NCBI RefSeq assembly: GCF_001422885.1 | Contig: NZ_LMMZ01000001.1 | Span: forward strand, 624,565-688,564 | Origin: Methylobacterium sp. Leaf104 | Lineage (GTDB): Bacteria; Pseudomonadota; Alphaproteobacteria; Rhizobiales; Beijerinckiaceae | DNA length: 64,000 nt | Reading direction: 5' to 3' | Shown: in pieces, positions 30,690 to 39,205 of the stretch | Numbering within the stretch: position 1 is the stretch's first letter | How the letters are laid out: each line of letters begins with the position of its first letter | The notes under the pieces: generated by a model | Database searches by the model: none | Told to the model about the DNA's origin: nothing | Seen by the model: only the letters and a program-made list of their open reading frames with translations | Program-made: the position numbers and the translations under genes

Positions 30690-31592
30690 ATGCCAGCACG
30701 TCGCGTCATCATCGGGGTACTGGCGGGAATCGGCCTGATGGCCGGAGCCGGCTCGGCTCGGGCGATCGACGTGCTCGCCGGTACGCTGAAGATCATCAGC
30801 GAGACAGGCACCGTGCGCCTCGGCTATCGCGAGAGCTCCCTGCCGTTCTCTTTCAAGGACTCGGCCGGCCGGCCGGTCGGCTACGCCCTCGACCTCTGCC
30901 TGGAAGTCGTAGACGACATCGGCAAGGAGCTGGGGCGCAACGATCTGAAGGTTCTGTACGAGCCCGTCACCTCGGAGACGCGGATCGAGGCTGTCACGTC
31001 CGGCCGGATCGACCTCGAATGCGGATCGACCACGGCCAATGCCGAGCGGCGAAAGCTGGTGGGCTTCTCGCCCGTCACCTATTTCAGCGCCACCAAGCTG
31101 CTGGTGAAGCGCGGCGCACCGGTGGGTTCGTTCCGCGATCTGGCCGGGCGGACGGTGGCGGTCACCGCCGGGACCACCAACGAGGGCGTCCTGCGTGCCC
31201 TCTTCGCTCGTCTGGGCATTCCCGCCACCATCGTCACCGGCCATGACCACGCCGAATCGTTCGCCATGGTCCGGGATGGGCGCGCCGACGCTCTCGGGCT
31301 GGACGACGTCCTGCTCTACGGCCTGATCGCCGCTGCCGGCCCCGATGGCTCGGCCTACACCGTGCTCCCCGACAAGCTGTCGTTCGAGCCCTACGGGTTG
31401 ATGTTCCGCAAGGACGACCCGCAGTTCGCCGGCCTCGTGACTGCGACCTTCCAGCGCCTCGCCGAATCCCGTGAACTGCGCTGGATCTACGAGCGCTGGT
31501 TCCTCAAGCGCCTGCCCACCGGCATCCGCCTCAACGTGCCGATGTCGGACGAGCTTCACACCAATTTTCAGGTGATCGGCCTCCAGGATTGA
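30690..31592 (+). CDS. Amino-acid ABC transporter substrate-binding protein
   Basis: Periplasmic binding protein, 300 residues from ATG 30690 (MPARRVIIGVLAGIGLMAGAGSARA signal peptide), with GAGGT six bases upstream. SBP family 3: LGYRESSLPFSFKDSAGRPVGYALDLC, LECGSTTANAERRKLV and AVTAGTTNEGVLRALF resemble glutamate/aspartate binders (GltI). No permease or ATPase gene is nearby. It starts 55 bp after dctA and has a paralogue at 34130-35059, on the far side of the porin gene. Confidence 0.9.
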   Translation: MPARRVIIGVLAGIGLMAGAGSARAIDVLAGTLKIISETGTVRLGYRESSLPFSFKDSAGRPVGYALDLCLEVVDDIGKELGRNDLKVLYEPVTSETRIEAVTSGRIDLECGSTTANAERRKLVGFSPVTYFSATKLLVKRGAPVGSFRDLAGRTVAVTAGTTNEGVLRALFARLGIPATIVTGHDHAESFAMVRDGRADALGLDDVLLYGLIAAAGPDGSAYTVLPDKLSFEPYGLMFRKDDPQFAGLVTATFQRLAESRELRWIYERWFLKRLPTGIRLNVPMSDELHTNFQVIGLQD

Positions 31593-31640
31593 CGATGGCG
31601 TCGGACGGACGATGAACGGGACCGGCTCGCGGGATCGATC

Positions 31641-31664
31641 CTAATCCGCCGAGGACAGGATTAG
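31641..31664. repeat. Inverted repeat after the binding-protein gene
   Basis: CTAATCC (31641-31647) and GGATTAG (31658-31664), ten bases apart, with the flanks ATCGAT/TCGAT extending the symmetry imperfectly. It lies 49 bp past the stop of the binding-protein gene. It could be a Rho-assisted terminator or an operator; there is no T-run. Confidence 0.35.
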
Positions 31665-31818
31665 TCGATTCGGTGTCTTGGACAGGCAGTGGCGAAACGC
31701 GGACCGGGCTCGGTGATCCCCTGCGCTCCTGCCTAGCCCTTTGGGCGCCGATGCGCCTCGGCCTGCCGCAATCATGACCAGCGCCGGTCGAGATCAACGG
31801 CCTCATACGCGGCTGCGA

Positions 31819-31834
31819 TGTGTCATAGATCACG
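31819..31834. promoter_or_regulatory. CRP/FNR-family-like palindrome upstream of porin
   Basis: TGTGTCATAGATCACG matches TGTGA-N6-TCACA at eight of ten positions. It lies about 355 bp upstream of the porin start. Speculative: a regulator of this family has not been shown and the distance is large. Confidence 0.2.
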
Positions 31835-32188
31835 GATTATTCCGTATTTCCTGAGACTTGCCGCGACATCGGGGCTCTTCGGCCCGGCTGCCCGACGCCA
31901 CGTCGGCCTGGAAAACCTGCCCTCGGAACAGTCACTTAGCCACCTGCCGAACGTTGCAACGCCGCAACAGCGCCCCGGAACCGCCACGCCGATCACGATT
32001 CCGAGTTGCCGCCGGGAACCCGCTCGCACAGAGTGATCGTGCACTGGGGGCAACGCCAGGGCAGCAAGACAATTTCCAGCGGTCAACGCTCGGTCATTCA
32101 AGAACAAAGGGCCACGCGACACCGGGATCCATAGAGATCCTGGGCGTAGTAAGCCTTCCCTCGGGTCTCGAAGCTTTTGGAGATATCA

Positions 32189-33820
32189 ATGAAGCTCTTG
32201 AAGAGCTCGCTTCTCGCCTCCGCGGCAGGGTTTGCCGCGGTCGCCGGAGCACAGGCAGCCGACCTCCCGGTCAAGAAGGCTGTTCCGATCGAATACGTCC
32301 GCGTATGCTCTGCCTATGGCGCCGGCTTCTTCTATATCCCGGGCACCGACACCTGCATCCGTCTCTCGGGCCGCGCCCGCCTCGACGTCGGCTACCAGCC
32401 GACTTCTGCCCGGTCCTCGCAGGGTTCGCAGGGCGACACCACCGGTTACATCGGCCTCGCCCGCATCAACGTCGATGCCCGCACGCAGACCGCCTACGGC
32501 ACCCTGCGCGCCTTCGTGCGTCTCCAGTTCTCTTCGCGCACCGGCGCCACCGGCGGTCTCCGCTCCGGCACCCAGGAGCGCATTGGCAACGCCTTCGCCG
32601 CCACGGGCCAGGACCAGAACGGTCGCGTCCAGCAGTTCGTGAACACCGACAAGGCGTTCATCCAGTTCGCCGGCCTGACCGCTGGTCGCGCCTCTTCGTT
32701 CTTCGACTTCTACGCCCACGACTTCGAGTTCGCCGGCGCCACCGCCAACTCCGACGTGCAGTCCACCAACCTGCTCGCCTACACGAGCAAGCTCGGCAGC
32801 AGCGGCCTCTCGGCCACGGTCTCGCTGGAAGACCCGTCCTTCCGCCGTAACTGGATCAATTCGCAGGAATCGACGACCGTCGGCGCCCCCTCTCGCGTTC
32901 TGATCTCGACGGATGCGAACGGCATCCCGACCTTCTCGACGGTGGACGTCTCTCAGCGTAACCGCATGCCCGACTTCGTCGGCGTTCTGCGCTACGACGC
33001 CGCCTGGGGTTCTGCGCAGCTCTCCGCTGCGGTCAAGGAGCTTAACACCAGCCACATCATCGGTAATCCGACAGTCCTTGGTGCGGCGACGGGCTTCGCC
33101 CCGGGCCTCATCGGTCCCGGCCCGTCCGCTTCGAGCGAGTACGGCTGGGCCGTGCAGGCTGGCGTGAAGATCAACATGCCCTTCATCGCCCCGGGCGACA
33201 CCCTGTACCTGCAGGGCGCCTACGGCGAGGGCGCGACCCTCTACACCGGCTACTCTTCGTACAACGGCAGCTACACCCGGGCAGCGAGCACCATCAACGG
33301 TCCTGGCTTCGACCCCTACATGGCCGATGCCACGCTGAACCCGCTGACGGGTAAGATCGAGCTGTCCAACAGCTGGACCGTCACCGCTGCCTACCTGCAC
33401 TACTGGTCGCCCGAGTGGCGCTCGGCCGTGTTCGGCAGCTACGGCGAGATGGCCTTCGCTCGTGGTGCTCGCGAGGCGAACGCTCTCGCGTACGGCAATT
33501 CCGGTAGCGTGAACCTCAACACGTTCCTTGGTGCGCCGGGGACCCGCTCGTTCGCTCTCAGCCCGGTGCTGCGTGATAACAACCAGTTCGTTGCCGGTGG
33601 CAGCCTGATCTGGTCGCCGGTCAAGGACCTCGATATCGGTGTCGAGGGCTTCTACACCCGTGTCGCTCTGCAGAACGGCCGTGTGATCGACCAGTACAGC
33701 AACGGCGTCCTGACGGCCGCTACGGTGAACACCCTGACCGCTGCCCAGGCGGCCGGTCTGCGCACCGTCACCTCCGCGGACACCTTCCAGATCCGCGGCC
33801 GCGTCCAGCGCGACTTCTAA
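32189..33820 (+). CDS. Outer-membrane porin (alphaproteobacterial Porin_2 family)
   Basis: 543 residues. Signal peptide MKLLKSSLLASAAGFAAVAGAQA, then the family hallmark VRVCSAYGAGFFYIPGTDTCIRLSGRARLDVGY. The remainder has alternating beta-strand composition and ends in RGRVQRDF, with a terminal Phe as needed for BAM-mediated insertion. TTGGAGA seven bases before ATG 32189 is a strong ribosome site. The codon choice shifts to a restricted set with many TCT, GTT, CGT and GGT codons, as in highly expressed genes. Two hairpins follow the stop, the second a strong terminator. Confidence 0.93.
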   Translation: MKLLKSSLLASAAGFAAVAGAQAADLPVKKAVPIEYVRVCSAYGAGFFYIPGTDTCIRLSGRARLDVGYQPTSARSSQGSQGDTTGYIGLARINVDARTQTAYGTLRAFVRLQFSSRTGATGGLRSGTQERIGNAFAATGQDQNGRVQQFVNTDKAFIQFAGLTAGRASSFFDFYAHDFEFAGATANSDVQSTNLLAYTSKLGSSGLSATVSLEDPSFRRNWINSQESTTVGAPSRVLISTDANGIPTFSTVDVSQRNRMPDFVGVLRYDAAWGSAQLSAAVKELNTSHIIGNPTVLGAATGFAPGLIGPGPSASSEYGWAVQAGVKINMPFIAPGDTLYLQGAYGEGATLYTGYSSYNGSYTRAASTINGPGFDPYMADATLNPLTGKIELSNSWTVTAAYLHYWSPEWRSAVFGSYGEMAFARGAREANALAYGNSGSVNLNTFLGAPGTRSFALSPVLRDNNQFVAGGSLIWSPVKDLDIGVEGFYTRVALQNGRVIDQYSNGVLTAATVNTLTAAQAAGLRTVTSADTFQIRGRVQRDF

Positions 33821-33836
33821 GCCGACGGAACGGCGC

Positions 33837-33863
33837 GATCCGGGCTCCTCGTGAGCCCGGATC
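33837..33863 (+). terminator. Perfect hairpin after porin
   Basis: GATCCGGGCTC (33837-33847) pairs with GAGCCCGGATC (33853-33863) over 11 bp with loop CTCGT. It is 17 bp past the porin stop. Only TTC follows, so it may act as an mRNA 3'-stabilising stem rather than a terminator. Confidence 0.6.
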
Positions 33864-33896
33864 TTCATGGATCCGACACTTCGAGACATGCGATTT

Positions 33897-33923
33897 GGCC
33901 CGGCTGAAAAGTCGGGCCTTTTT
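33897..33923 (+). terminator. Intrinsic terminator of porin
   Basis: GGCCCGGCT (33897-33905), tetraloop GAAA, AGTCGGGCC (33910-33918; one G-T pair) and TTTTT (33919-33923). A canonical Rho-independent terminator, 77 bp after the porin stop. Confidence 0.9.
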
Positions 33924-34044
33924 GCGTGGGCACCCCTCTCGCTGCGCCAAGGGTTGGGGCGGAAACTACGCAGCGTGGGCCAACGGCACGGGGTTTGCCA
34001 GGGGCAGGCGCGTTGCCAGCTTGGACAGCGCGAAATCAACGATT

Positions 34045-34064
34045 GCGGCGGTTCGCACCGCTGC
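34045..34064 (+). promoter_or_regulatory. Leader hairpin before second binding-protein gene
   Basis: GCGGCGGT (34045-34052), loop TCGC, ACCGCTGC (34057-34064), eight pairs with one G-T, 66 nt upstream of ATG 34130. It is probably within the 5' leader. Role unknown. Apart from this and the porin terminators, nothing else is evident in 33821-34129. Confidence 0.3.
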
Positions 34065-34129
34065 TACGTTGCCCAGGTCAGTCCCGTCGATCGCCGTCCC
34101 GTGATCGACCTCCCGGAGTCAGCCCGCAG

Positions 34130-35059
34130 ATGCGTTCGTGTCACCAGAGATCCACCCTGTCCGCCGTTGCTGTCAGCGTCGCGCTGTCAGTGCTCGCGGC
34201 AGGGAGCGCCCAGGCGCAAGAGCTCACCGGAACCCTGAAGAAGATCAAGGAAACCAATACGATCACCATCGGCTACCGGGATGCGTCGGTTCCGTTCTCC
34301 TACTTGGACGGTGACCAGAAGCCCGTCGGCTACGCCCTGGAAATCTGCCAGAAGATCGCCGAGGCCGTGAAGACCAACCTCAAGCTCCCGAACCTCGAGG
34401 TGAAGCTGAATCCGGTCACCTCGGCGACCCGCATCCCGCTGATCGCCAATGGCACCATCGATCTCGAGTGCGGCTCGACCACGAACAATGCCGATCGCCA
34501 GAAGCAGGCCACCTTCACCAACACCCACTTCCTGACCGCGACGCGCTACGTCGCCAAGAAGTCGGCCAAGCTCGACAAGATCGAGGATCTGAAGGGCAAG
34601 ACCGTGGTCTCGACCTCGGGCACCACCAACATCCGCCAGATCAACGAGGCCAACACTGCGCGCAACCTCGGCCTGACCATACTTCCGGCCAAGGACCATG
34701 CCGAGGCCTTCCTGATGGTCGAGACCGGCCGCGCCGTGGCCTTCGTCATGGACGACGTGCTCCTGGCCTCGCTGGCCGCCAGCTCGAAGGAGCCCGGCGC
34801 CTACGCGATCTCCAGCGAGGCGCTGTCGAAGCCTGAGCCGTACGGCATCATGCTGCGCAAGGACGATGCCCCGTTCAAGGCCGTCGCGGACGAAGCCACC
34901 GCCAAGCTCTACAAGAGCGCCGAGGGCAAGGCGCTCTACGATAAGTGGTTCACCAAGCCGATTCCGCCGCGGGGCATCAACCTGAACCTCCCGATGAGCG
35001 AGGCCATGGTGAAGGCCTTCGCGTCGCCGAGCGACAGCGCGGACCCCGCCGCCTACTGA
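34130..35059 (+). CDS. Amino-acid ABC transporter substrate-binding protein (paralogue)
   Basis: 309 residues from ATG 34130, with a signal peptide ending near AGSAQA. SBP family 3, close to the protein at 30690-31592: ITIGYRDASVPFSYLDGDQKPVGYALEIC, IDLECGSTTNNADRQKQ, VVSTSGTTNIRQIN and the shared C-terminus PRGINLNLPMSEAM. Predicted glutamate/aspartate binder in the periplasm. No permease or ATPase gene follows; the next gene is on the other strand. Earlier in-frame starts (33926) give non-coding-like residues. Confidence 0.9.
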   Translation: MRSCHQRSTLSAVAVSVALSVLAAGSAQAQELTGTLKKIKETNTITIGYRDASVPFSYLDGDQKPVGYALEICQKIAEAVKTNLKLPNLEVKLNPVTSATRIPLIANGTIDLECGSTTNNADRQKQATFTNTHFLTATRYVAKKSAKLDKIEDLKGKTVVSTSGTTNIRQINEANTARNLGLTILPAKDHAEAFLMVETGRAVAFVMDDVLLASLAASSKEPGAYAISSEALSKPEPYGIMLRKDDAPFKAVADEATAKLYKSAEGKALYDKWFTKPIPPRGINLNLPMSEAMVKAFASPSDSADPAAY

Positions 35060-35101
35060 GAGTCGACCGCAGCGGCTCCCGTCGTCTGGACGCCTCGCTC
35101 C

Positions 35102-37957
35102 TCACGGAGCGGGGCGTTCCGCTGTCCGGGGAACGCCCGGGTCCGGTCCGCCCCGCGCGGCGAGGCGTTCCATGGTGGCGAACAGCACCGGCCACTCGAT
35201 CGGTTTGGGAACGTGCGCATCCATGCCGGCGGCGCGGCATCGTTCCATCTCCTCGGGCATCGCATTGGCGGTCAGGGCGATGACCGGTGTCGGCGAGCAA
35301 TTCTCCTGCCGCTCCCGGGCACGGATCGCCTGCGTCGCCGCGAGCCCGTCCTGTCCCGGCATCTGCACGTCCATCAGGATCAACTCCGGGCGTTCCTGTG
35401 CGAAGGCCGCCGTCACGGCCCGTTCGCCGTCGTCCACCACGGTGACCGCGTGCCCCTTCTGGCGCAGCACCGTGCCGATGATCTCCTGATTGATGGGGTT
35501 GTCCTCTGCCAGGAGGACGCGCCAACGCACGGGGGAGGGGCGGTTGAGGAGCGCAGGCCTTGGGAGGTCGGCCTCGTTCTGCGCTGCCGCCAGACGCAGC
35601 GGCACCACGAACCAGAACACGGAGCCCGCGCCGACCCGGCTTTCCGCGCCGATCTCGCCCCCCATCAGATGAACCAGGCGCTTGCAGATCGTCAGCCCGA
35701 GGCCGGTCCCGCCATAGCGTCGGGAGGTCGAGCCGTCGGCCTGCGCGAAGCGTTCGAACAGCTGCGGCAGCACCTCGGGTGCGATGCCGATCCCCGTATC
35801 CACGAGCTCGATCCGCAGGGACGATGGCCGCCGCGTCAACGCCTCCGCTGCCGGGGTCCAGCGTACCCGCAGGATGACGGAGCCGCGGGGCGTGAACTTG
35901 ATCGCGTTGGTGGCGAGGTTGAGGATGACTTGCCGAAGCCGGGTGGGGTCGCCCAGAACCCAGTCGGGGACGTCCGGACCGACATCGGTGGCGACGTGGA
36001 CGTCGCGTCCCTGCGCGATCTCGACGCTGAGTTCGCGGCATCCCTCGATCAGGTCGTTGAGGCTGAAGGGTAGCGATTCGATCACGAGGTGACCCGCCTC
36101 GATCTTCGAAAAGTCGAGGATGTCGTTGACGATCGTCAGCAGGGATCGGCCGGCTTCCTGGGCGAGTCCGACGAGACGCGTCTGGTCCCGGCCGAGGCTG
36201 GCGTCGCTCCGCAGCAGATCGTGGACGCCCAGGATGCCTGCGAGCGGCGTGCGCAGTTCGTGGCTCATATTGGCCAGGAACTCGGCTTTCGCCAGCACGG
36301 CGGCCTCGGCGGCGGCGCGAGCGCTCTGGAGATCGGCCTCTTGCTTCTGGCGCTGCGAGACGTCGCGGATCGCCTGGATGATCTGGACCTCCCCCTGGTC
36401 CTCGATGCGCCGGAAGGCGGCCTCGACCCAGATGTCCCGCTCGGAGCGATGGCGCATCCGGTAGATCACCGATCCCGCCGGCCGCTCGGGGCCGAGGGCA
36501 TGCAGGGTGGCCGAGAGGTTCGCGATGTCCTCGCGATGCACGAGGGTGCGCAGGCCGACGCGGTTGGCCTCCTCGACGCCGTAGCCGAGCATGGTCGTCA
36601 CCGCGGGCGAGATGTAGAGGTGGCGTCCGCTGGCGTCGTCGAGGACGATGAGGTCGGAGGTGTGATCGGCCAGCAGGCGATAGCGCGCCTCGCTCTCGCG
36701 CAGACGCTCGTCGGCTCGCCGCCGCTCCGTCACGTCCGTCAGGGTCTGGACGTGGCCGTCGCCCATCAGCATCGGCACAGACCGCGTCTCGATCACACGG
36801 CCGTCGGCCCGGCTGCGCTCGGACCGCAACTCGGTGGTGCGCCGGTCCTCGTCCAGGCGCCAGAGGCTCGGCGCCTCGATCGCGGTACCCCAGGTTCCGG
36901 TCTCGCGCAGGTGCCGGCGCAGGGCCCGGTAGTCCGGCGCGCGCGCGATCAGCTCGGGCGAGACCGCCAGGATCTCGATGGCACGCCTGTTGATGACCGG
37001 GATGCGCCCCCTTCCGTCGATCATCAGCAGGCCCTGGTCCATGCTCTCCAGGGTCGCCTCCAGGAGGGCGGATTTCTCGGCGAGGGCACGCTCGGCGGAT
37101 TTCAGCTCTGTGACGTCGGCGAAGACGCCGAAGATGGACCCACGCAGCGCAGCACGCCCGGAAAGTCCGGGCTCGCCCTGGTAGACGCCGCGGACCTGCA
37201 CCTCCCGGACCTCGCCGGAGGGCCGCACGAGGCGCAGGGACATGTCGAAATCCGCGCCGCGACGGATCGCGCCTGCGATTTGCCGCGATACGGCGAGGCG
37301 ATCGTCCGGATGACAGGCGGCGATGCTGTCCTGGATCGTCGGGTCGAAGGTCCGTGGGTCGAGCCCATGGATTCGGTAGACCTCTTCGGACCACCGCAGG
37401 ACGCGGGAGGGAATGTGCAGGTGCCAATGGCCCACATGAGCCACCTGCTCGGCCATGACGAGGAGTCGGTTGGCTTCCCGCGCCTCGGCATCGGCGAGGT
37501 TCGGCGGGCGGATGTCGCGGAGACTCACGTGCACGAGCCGGATCGGGCACAGATCCGGCTCGTGCAGCGGTACGTAGGTGGCTTCCATGGCGAAGCCGGA
37601 ACCCGGAAGCGTCGTCTGGTCCTGCATCCGCAGGATCGCGCCCGTGGCGACCGCCCGCTCAAGGCCTGCGCGCAACGGCGCGGCCTGCGCCGTCGGTAGG
37701 AGCGCCGCGAGCTCGCAGCCGATCGCCTCGTCGTCGCGGCCGACGGCGTGGGCCGCCGCCGCGTTCCAGGCCGAGAGGCGAAACCCGCCATCCGGCAGCC
37801 GAGCGAAGAGGAACTGTCGATCGGGCGAGGCCGCGAACGCCGCGCGCAGGGCACTGGCCCCGGAGCGATCCAGCTTTCTGGCCGAGGTTCGCCCGCCGCG
37901 CAGGAGTTCACGCCCCCTCCGTGCGAACGAGCCGAGCCATGGCAGGCGTCCGCTCAC
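35102..37957 (-). CDS. Cytoplasmic multi-PAS hybrid histidine kinase
   Basis: 951 residues from a GTG at 37957 preceded by AGGAGG and overlapping the terC stop (GTGA). No membrane segments. Four PAS-like modules: about 35-145, 165-285 (VAHVGHWHLHIPS), 295-410 (MDQGLLMIDGRGRI) and 425-535 (RLLADHTSDLIVLDD). HisKA with phospho-acceptor His566 (ANMSHELRTP), HATPase_c with NLATNAIKF (680-688), DTGIGIAPE (720-728) and GGTGLGLTICKR. A C-terminal receiver has Asp863 (LMDVQMPG) and Lys918. No separate response regulator or HPt gene is nearby. The signal is unknown; coupling to terC suggests metal, redox or envelope status. Confidence 0.93.
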   Translation of the reverse strand: MSGRLPWLGSFARRGRELLRGGRTSARKLDRSGASALRAAFAASPDRQFLFARLPDGGFRLSAWNAAAAHAVGRDDEAIGCELAALLPTAQAAPLRAGLERAVATGAILRMQDQTTLPGSGFAMEATYVPLHEPDLCPIRLVHVSLRDIRPPNLADAEAREANRLLVMAEQVAHVGHWHLHIPSRVLRWSEEVYRIHGLDPRTFDPTIQDSIAACHPDDRLAVSRQIAGAIRRGADFDMSLRLVRPSGEVREVQVRGVYQGEPGLSGRAALRGSIFGVFADVTELKSAERALAEKSALLEATLESMDQGLLMIDGRGRIPVINRRAIEILAVSPELIARAPDYRALRRHLRETGTWGTAIEAPSLWRLDEDRRTTELRSERSRADGRVIETRSVPMLMGDGHVQTLTDVTERRRADERLRESEARYRLLADHTSDLIVLDDASGRHLYISPAVTTMLGYGVEEANRVGLRTLVHREDIANLSATLHALGPERPAGSVIYRMRHRSERDIWVEAAFRRIEDQGEVQIIQAIRDVSQRQKQEADLQSARAAAEAAVLAKAEFLANMSHELRTPLAGILGVHDLLRSDASLGRDQTRLVGLAQEAGRSLLTIVNDILDFSKIEAGHLVIESLPFSLNDLIEGCRELSVEIAQGRDVHVATDVGPDVPDWVLGDPTRLRQVILNLATNAIKFTPRGSVILRVRWTPAAEALTRRPSSLRIELVDTGIGIAPEVLPQLFERFAQADGSTSRRYGGTGLGLTICKRLVHLMGGEIGAESRVGAGSVFWFVVPLRLAAAQNEADLPRPALLNRPSPVRWRVLLAEDNPINQEIIGTVLRQKGHAVTVVDDGERAVTAAFAQERPELILMDVQMPGQDGLAATQAIRARERQENCSPTPVIALTANAMPEEMERCRAAGMDAHVPKPIEWPVLFATMERLAARGGPDPGVPRTAERPAP

Positions 37958-38643
37958 GTGGCGCCTCCTGCCCGCACGGTGCGCTGCTGCGAGAGAATGC
38001 GAGCGACGCCGACCACGAGCAGCGCGGCGGCCGTGCCCGCGATCTCGCTCGCGTGGCCCACGGGCGCTATCGCACCGGCGACCAGCGGATCGGTGGCGAT
38101 CATTTCCCCGGCGATCCAGCCGAGCAGGGCCGCTCCGGCCCAGAGGATCAGCGGAAACCGGACGAGGAGTGCCGTGATCAGTGAGGCGCCCATGATGATC
38201 AGGGGGATCGAGAGGAGGAGGCCGAACACGAAGAGAGCGGCATGCCCCTTCGCGGCGGCCGAAACGGCGACGACGTTGTCGAGGCTCATCACGGCGTCGG
38301 CGATCGCGATGGTCCGGACCGCCCGCCAGAGCGTCGTGCTCTCCGCCACGGTCGGATCGGCCTCGTCTTCGCCGACCGCGAGTTTCACCGCGATGACCAT
38401 CAGGAGAAGGCCGCCGACGATCCGCAACAGGGGGATTGCGAGCAGGGACGACACCACCAATGCAAATACGATGCGCAGGAGCACCGCCGTACCGGCGCCC
38501 AGGAGGATGCCGGTGCGCCGGCGATGCTCGGGCAGGGATCGGCATGCGAGCGCGATGACCACCGCATTGTCGCCCGAGAGCAGCAGGTCGATCCACACGA
38601 TCTGCAGCACGGCCAGGAGGAACTGCGGATCACTGATGTCCAT
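37954..38643 (-). CDS. TerC family integral membrane protein
   Basis: 229 residues from ATG 38643 (MDISDPQFLLAVLQIVWIDLLLSGDNAVVIALA). The SGDNAVVIA and MSLDNVVAVSAAAKG motifs, each holding conserved acidic residues inside a helix, define the TerC/YjbE family. About seven membrane helices. Members export manganese or other metals, or load metalloproteins during secretion; the exact metal is not predictable here. Its TGA overlaps the GTG of the hybrid kinase, so the two are translationally coupled. Confidence 0.92.
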   Translation of the reverse strand: MDISDPQFLLAVLQIVWIDLLLSGDNAVVIALACRSLPEHRRRTGILLGAGTAVLLRIVFALVVSSLLAIPLLRIVGGLLLMVIAVKLAVGEDEADPTVAESTTLWRAVRTIAIADAVMSLDNVVAVSAAAKGHAALFVFGLLLSIPLIIMGASLITALLVRFPLILWAGAALLGWIAGEMIATDPLVAGAIAPVGHASEIAGTAAALLVVGVARILSQQRTVRAGGAT

Positions 38644-39205
38644 CGGATCTTTCGGCGTTGTCGGCCTGACGGGACCGCCCAGCGACCCCGCTCGGGTAGC
38701 GCATCCGCGCGGCCCCGCACAGGCGGCAAAGAGCGGATGTCGATGCGCCACGATACAACCTCAGCGCGCGAACGCAGCAACGGATGGTCCGCTCGATCCA
38801 CGACCGAGTCCAACGGCTTTCGTGTCTGATCCACTCGGTTGGCGGACGCCGAGGGTCCGACTTAGGCAGATGAGACTATCGACCTGCCGGCCCGCGCCGC
38901 GCCGTCCTCGGTGCGTGCATGGCACTGGACCAGATCCGTGGGTTTTGCGGCTCGTGTGCATGCCTCCTGTGGTCTTCGTACGCCACCGCCTGGACCGGGT
39001 CGTGCCACGGATAAAAAACCGCGCGTTCTGAATTGTTTCGCGCCTTGACTTCGGGTGACGCGGGGTCGCATTGCACAATCATGTCGGATGGTGCTTCCGT
39101 CCCGCCGGGCTGACATTCCTTTGAAAGCCTCTAAGGTCTCGGCTGGCCCTTGCCGCACGGTCGAGATCAGGGTCGCCCGGCGCAATCATGCTTGGAGTTT
39201 GACAC
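38644..39205. other. Divergent region between terC and the bc1 operon
   Basis: 562 bp. It must carry the promoters of terC (minus) and petABC (plus). TTGACT at 39045-39050 is a candidate -35, but no matching -10 stands out at 17 bp. A 68-codon minus-strand frame (38876-39082, MIVQCDPASPEVKARNN...) has mixed third positions and is not called. I see no RNA gene or repeat. Confidence 0.5.

Larger units (their letters stand above)
31593..32188. other. Long intergenic region before the porin gene
   Basis: 596 bp of lower GC than the flanks, with no convincing gene in six frames. It holds the inverted repeat at 31641 and the CRP-like palindrome at 31819. The last 150 bp presumably form a long 5' leader and promoter of the porin. 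A 99-codon minus-strand frame at 31823-32122 lacks coding character. Confidence 0.5.

Noticed and set aside
31823..32122. 99-codon frame upstream of the porin (minus)
   Set aside because: No coding character in codon third positions and no recognisable domain; it lies in a probable leader and promoter region.
34977..37550. 857-codon frame overlapping the hybrid kinase on the same strand
   Set aside because: Composition is Arg/Pro/Gly-rich, whereas the kinase frame has all histidine kinase motifs in order.
37958..38596. 213-residue N-terminal extension of the hybrid kinase
   Set aside because: It is an alternative frame of terC, full of Arg and Gly. The GTG at 37957 has a strong ribosome site and a stop/start overlap with terC.
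39041..39080. Sigma-70 promoter for petABC
   Set aside because: TTGACT is present, but no acceptable -10 hexamer occurs at 16-18 bp, so I do not annotate it.
38876..39082. 68-codon frame between terC and petA (minus)
   Set aside because: Third codon positions are mixed, the C-terminus is Arg/Ala/Pro-rich and no ribosome site is evident. Kept only as a remote possibility.
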